Assembly: GCA_003161205.1 (NCBI GenBank)
Contig: PMOU01000231.1
Location: 1 to 15,845 of the forward strand
DNA: 15,845 nt
Source of the DNA: Actinomycetota bacterium
GTDB taxonomy: Bacteria > Actinomycetota > Actinomycetes > Streptosporangiales > Streptosporangiaceae
Direction: 5' to 3'
Part shown: positions 13,034 through 15,845 of the stretch, one piece after another
Numbering within the stretch: position 1 is the first letter of the stretch
How the letters are laid out: every line of letters begins with the position of its first letter
Notes under the pieces: generated by a model
The model's database searches: none
The model's input: only the letters and a program-made list of their open reading frames with translations
Told to the model about the DNA's origin: nothing
Translations under genes and position numbers: made by a program

Positions 13034-14992
13034 TTAGACGAGCACGGCGCGAACAAGCTCGCGTGCCTGCCGGGTCGCGAACGACAGCCGGCGCGGCGCG
13101 TAAGCGTCGCCCAGCACGTGCACCTCCTGATGCCGGGGCCGCAGCTGCTGGTACAGCGCGTCGTCGGAGATGGAGCCGCACGCGAGGACGACGGTGTCGG
13201 CGCCGTCGAGCTTCCAGCGCCGGTTGCTGTAGGAATGAGCCAGCTCGATGGCGTCGGCGCCGATGCCGACGACGCGTGCCATGGGTACCAGCCGTGCCCC
13301 TTCGGCGTCCAGCCGGGCCAGCACCGACCCGATTGAGTACTTGCCGACCTGCGGGGACGGCGCGGGCGACTGATAGACCAGCGTCACCTGATGGCCTGTC
13401 CCGGCCAGGTGATCGGCCACGGCCAGCGGCCCGGCGCGGTCGTCTTCGGACACCACGACCACCCGGTCGCCGTGCGGCACGCGGCCGGTGAGCGCGGCCA
13501 CCGAGGTGATCACGTGGGGCAGTTCGGTGCCCGGAACATCGGGGAGGCGGGGACGGGCGCCGGTGGCGACGACGATGACGTCCGGCTCGCGGGTGATGAC
13601 GTCATCGGGGCCTGCCTCGACACCGAACTCGATCGATACCGGCAGGTGCAGCAGGCGGCGCTGCTGCCAGTCGATCCAGTCGGCGTACTGGTGGTTCATC
13701 CGGGCCAGCGCGGCCACCGCGAGCTGGCCGCCGATCCGGTCGGAGCGTTCCAGCATGGTCACGTGATGCCCGAGCTCGGCGGCCAGCGCGGCCACCTCGG
13801 TCCCGGCCGGCCCGGCGCCGACAACCAGCACCTGGCGGGCAGCGCCAGGCCGGGACGGCGCCGTCTCGAACTCCCGGCCTGCCTCCGGATTGACCGAGCA
13901 GGCGAACGGCAGTCCTTCGCCCGACCGCCGGTTGATGCAGTCGTTGACCGCGATGCAGGGGCGTACGTCATGGCGGCGGCCCGTGCGGAGCTTCTCGACC
14001 AGCCGCGGGTCCGCGATGAGGGCCCGGGCCATCCCGACCAGGTCGGCCTGCCCGGCGGCCAGGATGGCCTCGGCGACCTGCGGGTGGACGACGCGGCCGG
14101 CGTAGACGGTCGGCAGGTGGGTCGCGGCCTTGGCCTGCCCGGCCAGGCCGGACCACTCCCCCTCGCGATGCAGCCCGATCGGCACGTAGCTGGGCGAGCC
14201 CCAGTTGCTGCCCATGTCGAAGCTGAAGTAGTCGACGGTGCCGTCCGCGGTGAAGGCCGACACGAACCCGGCGCAGTCCTCGACGCCGTAGCCGCCCTCG
14301 ATCATCTCGTCCAGGCACAGGCGCAGGCCGAGGGTGATGGGCCGGCTCACATCGCGGCGGATCGCCTCGCACACCTCGCGCACGATGCGCCGGCGCCCCT
14401 CCAGACCGCCGCCGTACCCGTCGTCGCGCCGGTTCGTTCGCGGTGACAGGAACCACTGCAGCACGTCGTCGTGGTTGCTGTGCAACTCGATCGCGTCGGC
14501 GCCCGCCTCGGCGGCCAGGGCCGCCGACTTCCCGTACTCGCGAACCAGCCAGGCGATCTCATCGGTATCGAGCCGGTGCGGGATGGCGTGGTCGAGATGG
14601 CCGGACAGGGTCTGCGACGGCGCGATGGGCATGCCGCCCTGCAGGACCATCTGCACAGTGCCGAAACCGCCTACGCCGTGCACCCGGTCCAGGTACCGCC
14701 CCATCCGCTCGACGAACAGCGGATGGGTGAAGAAACCCTCGGCGTTGGCCCCGATGCCACTCGGCTCGAACCCGGGAATGAGCGGGTTGCGGACGAAGAC
14801 CGGCCCGCCGCCCGCCCACTGCATGCCACCATCGATCCGGGCCAGCCAGTACCGGCACATCCGCTCGAACTGCTCCTCGGTACCGAGCAGCGCGCCACCC
14901 CCGCCACTGTGCGGCGGGATCACCAGCCGGTGGCCGAGCGACATGGTACCTACCCGGATGGGCGAGAAAATGTCACCCACGGCATTCACCAT
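13034..14992 (-). CDS. Old Yellow Enzyme / 2,4-dienoyl-CoA reductase-TMADH-like flavoprotein
   Basis: 652-aa enzyme: FMN-binding TIM barrel (1 to about 370), then an FAD/NAD(P)-binding module (about 385-652) opening with VVGAGPAG at 391-398. Relatives reduce activated C=C bonds (dienoyl-CoA, enoate, bile-acid enones) or demethylate amines. FLSPRTNRRDDGYGG at 181-195 is the family block, but the preceding active-site block reads ELHSNHDDVLQW rather than HGAHGYL, so the usual Tyr acid is Asp. The 4Fe-4S motif is C346-x2-V349-x2-C352-x12-C365, the same spacing as TMADH but with Val for one cysteine. ATG 14992 has AAGGAG at 14997-15002. It lies 53 nt downstream of repeat copy 2 and likely starts its own transcript. 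An enoyl-type reductase in ring catabolism is the best guess. Confidence 0.9.
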   Translation of the reverse strand: MVNAVGDIFSPIRVGTMSLGHRLVIPPHSGGGGALLGTEEQFERMCRYWLARIDGGMQWAGGGPVFVRNPLIPGFEPSGIGANAEGFFTHPLFVERMGRYLDRVHGVGGFGTVQMVLQGGMPIAPSQTLSGHLDHAIPHRLDTDEIAWLVREYGKSAALAAEAGADAIELHSNHDDVLQWFLSPRTNRRDDGYGGGLEGRRRIVREVCEAIRRDVSRPITLGLRLCLDEMIEGGYGVEDCAGFVSAFTADGTVDYFSFDMGSNWGSPSYVPIGLHREGEWSGLAGQAKAATHLPTVYAGRVVHPQVAEAILAAGQADLVGMARALIADPRLVEKLRTGRRHDVRPCIAVNDCINRRSGEGLPFACSVNPEAGREFETAPSRPGAARQVLVVGAGPAGTEVAALAAELGHHVTMLERSDRIGGQLAVAALARMNHQYADWIDWQQRRLLHLPVSIEFGVEAGPDDVITREPDVIVVATGARPRLPDVPGTELPHVITSVAALTGRVPHGDRVVVVSEDDRAGPLAVADHLAGTGHQVTLVYQSPAPSPQVGKYSIGSVLARLDAEGARLVPMARVVGIGADAIELAHSYSNRRWKLDGADTVVLACGSISDDALYQQLRPRHQEVHVLGDAYAPRRLSFATRQARELVRAVLV

Positions 14993-15045
14993 GGCGCTCC
15001 TTCTTGCCGGCTCCTGAACGGCGAACCGGACCCGCGCGGCCGCCA

Positions 15046-15103
15046 GAGCGCGACTATCTTGTCATCGACTACAATAACCATCGAGCTGGGGTTGGCCCAG
15101 CCC
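15046..15103 (-). repeat. 58-bp perfect direct repeat, copy 2 (upstream of the OYE-like gene)
   Basis: Second copy of the element at 12959-13016, with its dyad at 15059-15074, GATAGT at 15053-15058 and the GCTGGG/CCCAGC stem at 15085-15101. Beyond the perfect match only a CGGAGTG heptamer recurs at nearly the same distance (15115-15121 versus 13026-13032). Here it lies between divergent units: the OYE-like gene to the left and gene remnants followed by an LLM gene to the right. Confidence 0.9.
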
Positions 15104-15127
15104 GGGCGGCGCACCGGAGTGTATGAC

Positions 15128-15232
15128 GTGGAGATCCTGATCGTCGGCACCATCGAGATCGACCCGGAGCGCCGGACGGCCCTACTGGAGGCGGTGTGGC
15201 CTTACGCAGCCCGCGGTGGTCGACTGGCTTGA
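15128..15232 (+). pseudogene. Remnant of an antibiotic-biosynthesis-monooxygenase (ABM/quinol monooxygenase) type gene, 5' end only
   Basis: GTG 15128 with GGAG at 15116-15119 opens a frame reading EILIVGTIEIDPERRTALLEAV, which looks like the first strand and helix of small ABM-fold monooxygenases (normally about 95-110 aa). The similarity stops near 15200, and the frame ends at TGA 15230-15232 after 34 codons. From about 15192 a different family continues in another frame, so a deletion that fused two genes out of frame is the simplest reading. No function is expected. Confidence 0.6.
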
Positions 15233-15368
15233 GGCGCACACGCCGGTGCAGTTCGAGACGCTGGCCGGCATGAGCGACTACCCGGAGCACCCGGGCGGAC
15301 GGCGCGAGGGCCGCTCGGTGGAGTGCCCGCTGTTCCCGTTCGAGGAACTGGCGGAGTGGGCCGGGCGG
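15192..15368 (+). pseudogene. Internal fragment of a 3-ketosteroid-delta1-dehydrogenase-like FAD-binding protein gene
   Basis: In the frame beginning at 15192 the translation contains AVVDWLEAHTPVQFE, YPEHPGGRREGRSVE and PFEELAEWAG, which match the characteristic central stretch of KstD/fumarate-reductase-type FAD dehydrogenases (WLEEHTPV...DYxPExPGG...GRSLEP). Only some 55 residues of a roughly 500-residue family remain: no FAD-binding GxGxxG N-terminus, no catalytic C-terminus and no start codon context. It is fused out of frame to the ABM remnant upstream, and the similarity fades before the LLM gene. KstD introduces a double bond in steroid ring A; the debris hints that the locus once had such an activity. 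Confidence 0.55.
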
Positions 15369-15450
15369 GAGCCGGCCGGGAGGCAACCGCTTGGGACACA
15401 GCCACCCGGGTGGCGGTCGGCGCGGACGGGCGACAGGAAAGGAGCAGCCA

Positions 15451-15845
15451 GTGAGCGACGGAAAGACCCGGCCGTTCCGGTTCTCGGTGCAGGCCTTCGA
15501 GGCCGAGTCGGGCCGGCAGTGGACCGACCTGGCCCGGCGGGCCGAGGACCTGGGGTACTCGACCCTGTTCACCACCGACCATTACTTCGGCCCGGGCGCC
15601 ATCGCGGAGGCCTCCGGGCACCGCCCGGTCGACGTCGCGCCGCTGACCGCGATGACGGCGGCGGCCATGGCGACCACCCAGCTGCGGGTGGGCTGCCGGG
15701 TGTTCTGCGCCGACTACCACAACCCGGTCATCCTGGCCAAGGAGGTCGCGACGCTGGACATGCTGTCCGAGGGCCGGGTGGAGGTCGGGCTGGGCGCCGG
15801 CTGGGTGGCCGCCGAGTACGAAGGCCTAGGCATCGAGATGGAACG
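15451..15845 (+). CDS. LLM-class (luciferase-like) F420-dependent oxidoreductase, 3' truncated by window edge
   Basis: First 131 residues of a bacterial-luciferase-like TIM barrel, usually about 290-320 aa. Seen: FRFSVQAFEA (first strand), ARRAEDLGYSTLFTTDHYF with the DH pair common in F420-type enzymes, APLTAMTAAAMATTQLRVG, VFCADYHNPVILAKEVATLDMLSEGRVEVGLGAGW, and YEGLGIEME. This resembles the MSMEG_2516-like F420 family, which would transfer hydride between reduced F420 and an unknown ketone or enone; FMN-type monooxygenase chemistry is not excluded. GTG 15451 has AAAGGAG at 15438-15444, 6 nt upstream. It follows the ABM and KstD remnants on the same strand, so it may be the surviving member of an older operon. 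It is intact as far as visible and supplies the N-terminal half that the chimera at 7588-8418 lacks. Confidence 0.9.
   Translation, partial: MSDGKTRPFRFSVQAFEAESGRQWTDLARRAEDLGYSTLFTTDHYFGPGAIAEASGHRPVDVAPLTAMTAAAMATTQLRVGCRVFCADYHNPVILAKEVATLDMLSEGRVEVGLGAGWVAAEYEGLGIEME

Noticed and set aside
14471..15232. 253-codon plus-strand frame running through the OYE gene into the ABM remnant
   Set aside because: Only the last 34-37 codons resemble a protein family; the rest is antisense to the OYE gene, so it is not one gene.

Overview
This is a high-GC, densely packed bacterial segment with GTG/ATG starts, Shine-Dalgarno sites of the GGAGG/AAGGAG type and many 4-nt gene overlaps. It looks like a soil-type actinobacterium (inferred from base composition, F420/LLM-type oxidoreductases, SnoaL-like proteins and gene families; species not determinable). 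There is no rRNA, tRNA, transposase, phage gene or CRISPR array, and no recognisable transcription-factor gene.

Layout. (1) 1-2901, plus strand: 3' part of a two-NBD sugar-type ABC ATPase, its RbsC-like permease and a SnoaL-like protein whose start overlaps the permease stop. (2) 2884-5766, minus strand: SnoaL-like protein, NAD-dependent epimerase-type SDR and an APH-fold phosphotransferase, the last two joined by an ATGA overlap. (3) 5767-5870: divergent control region with a 23-bp palindrome. (4) 5871-8418, plus strand: VOC-fold protein, AttH/CrtC-like (DUF7064/7065-type) protein, and an ORF that fuses the front half of a SnoaL domain to the back two-thirds of an LLM F420-type oxidoreductase. 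(5) 8415-14992, minus strand: an Old Yellow Enzyme/TMADH-like flavin and Fe-S reductase, then a six-gene tight run of SDR, sugar-isomerase-type TIM barrel, SnoaL-like protein, SurE nucleotidase, histidine phosphatase and SDR. (6) 14993-15845: an intergenic stretch with the second copy of a perfect 58-bp repeat, remnants of two plus-strand genes (an ABM-type monooxygenase and a KstD-like FAD dehydrogenase), then the start of an LLM oxidoreductase running off the window.

How it fits together. The mixture (solute importer, kinase-like enzyme, SDRs, enoate/dienoyl-type reductase, SnoaL- and VOC-fold enzymes, LLM oxidoreductases, phosphatases) suggests an accessory catabolic or tailoring island for a cyclic, terpenoid/steroid-like or sugar-decorated compound. 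That is inference; no substrate can be read from the sequence.

The most notable structural signals are the 58-bp identical repeat placed just upstream of two minus-strand transcription units (a duplicated control cassette), the in-frame SnoaL-LLM chimera, the ABM/KstD gene debris, and a one-cysteine loss in the otherwise perfectly spaced Fe-S motif of the flavin reductase.
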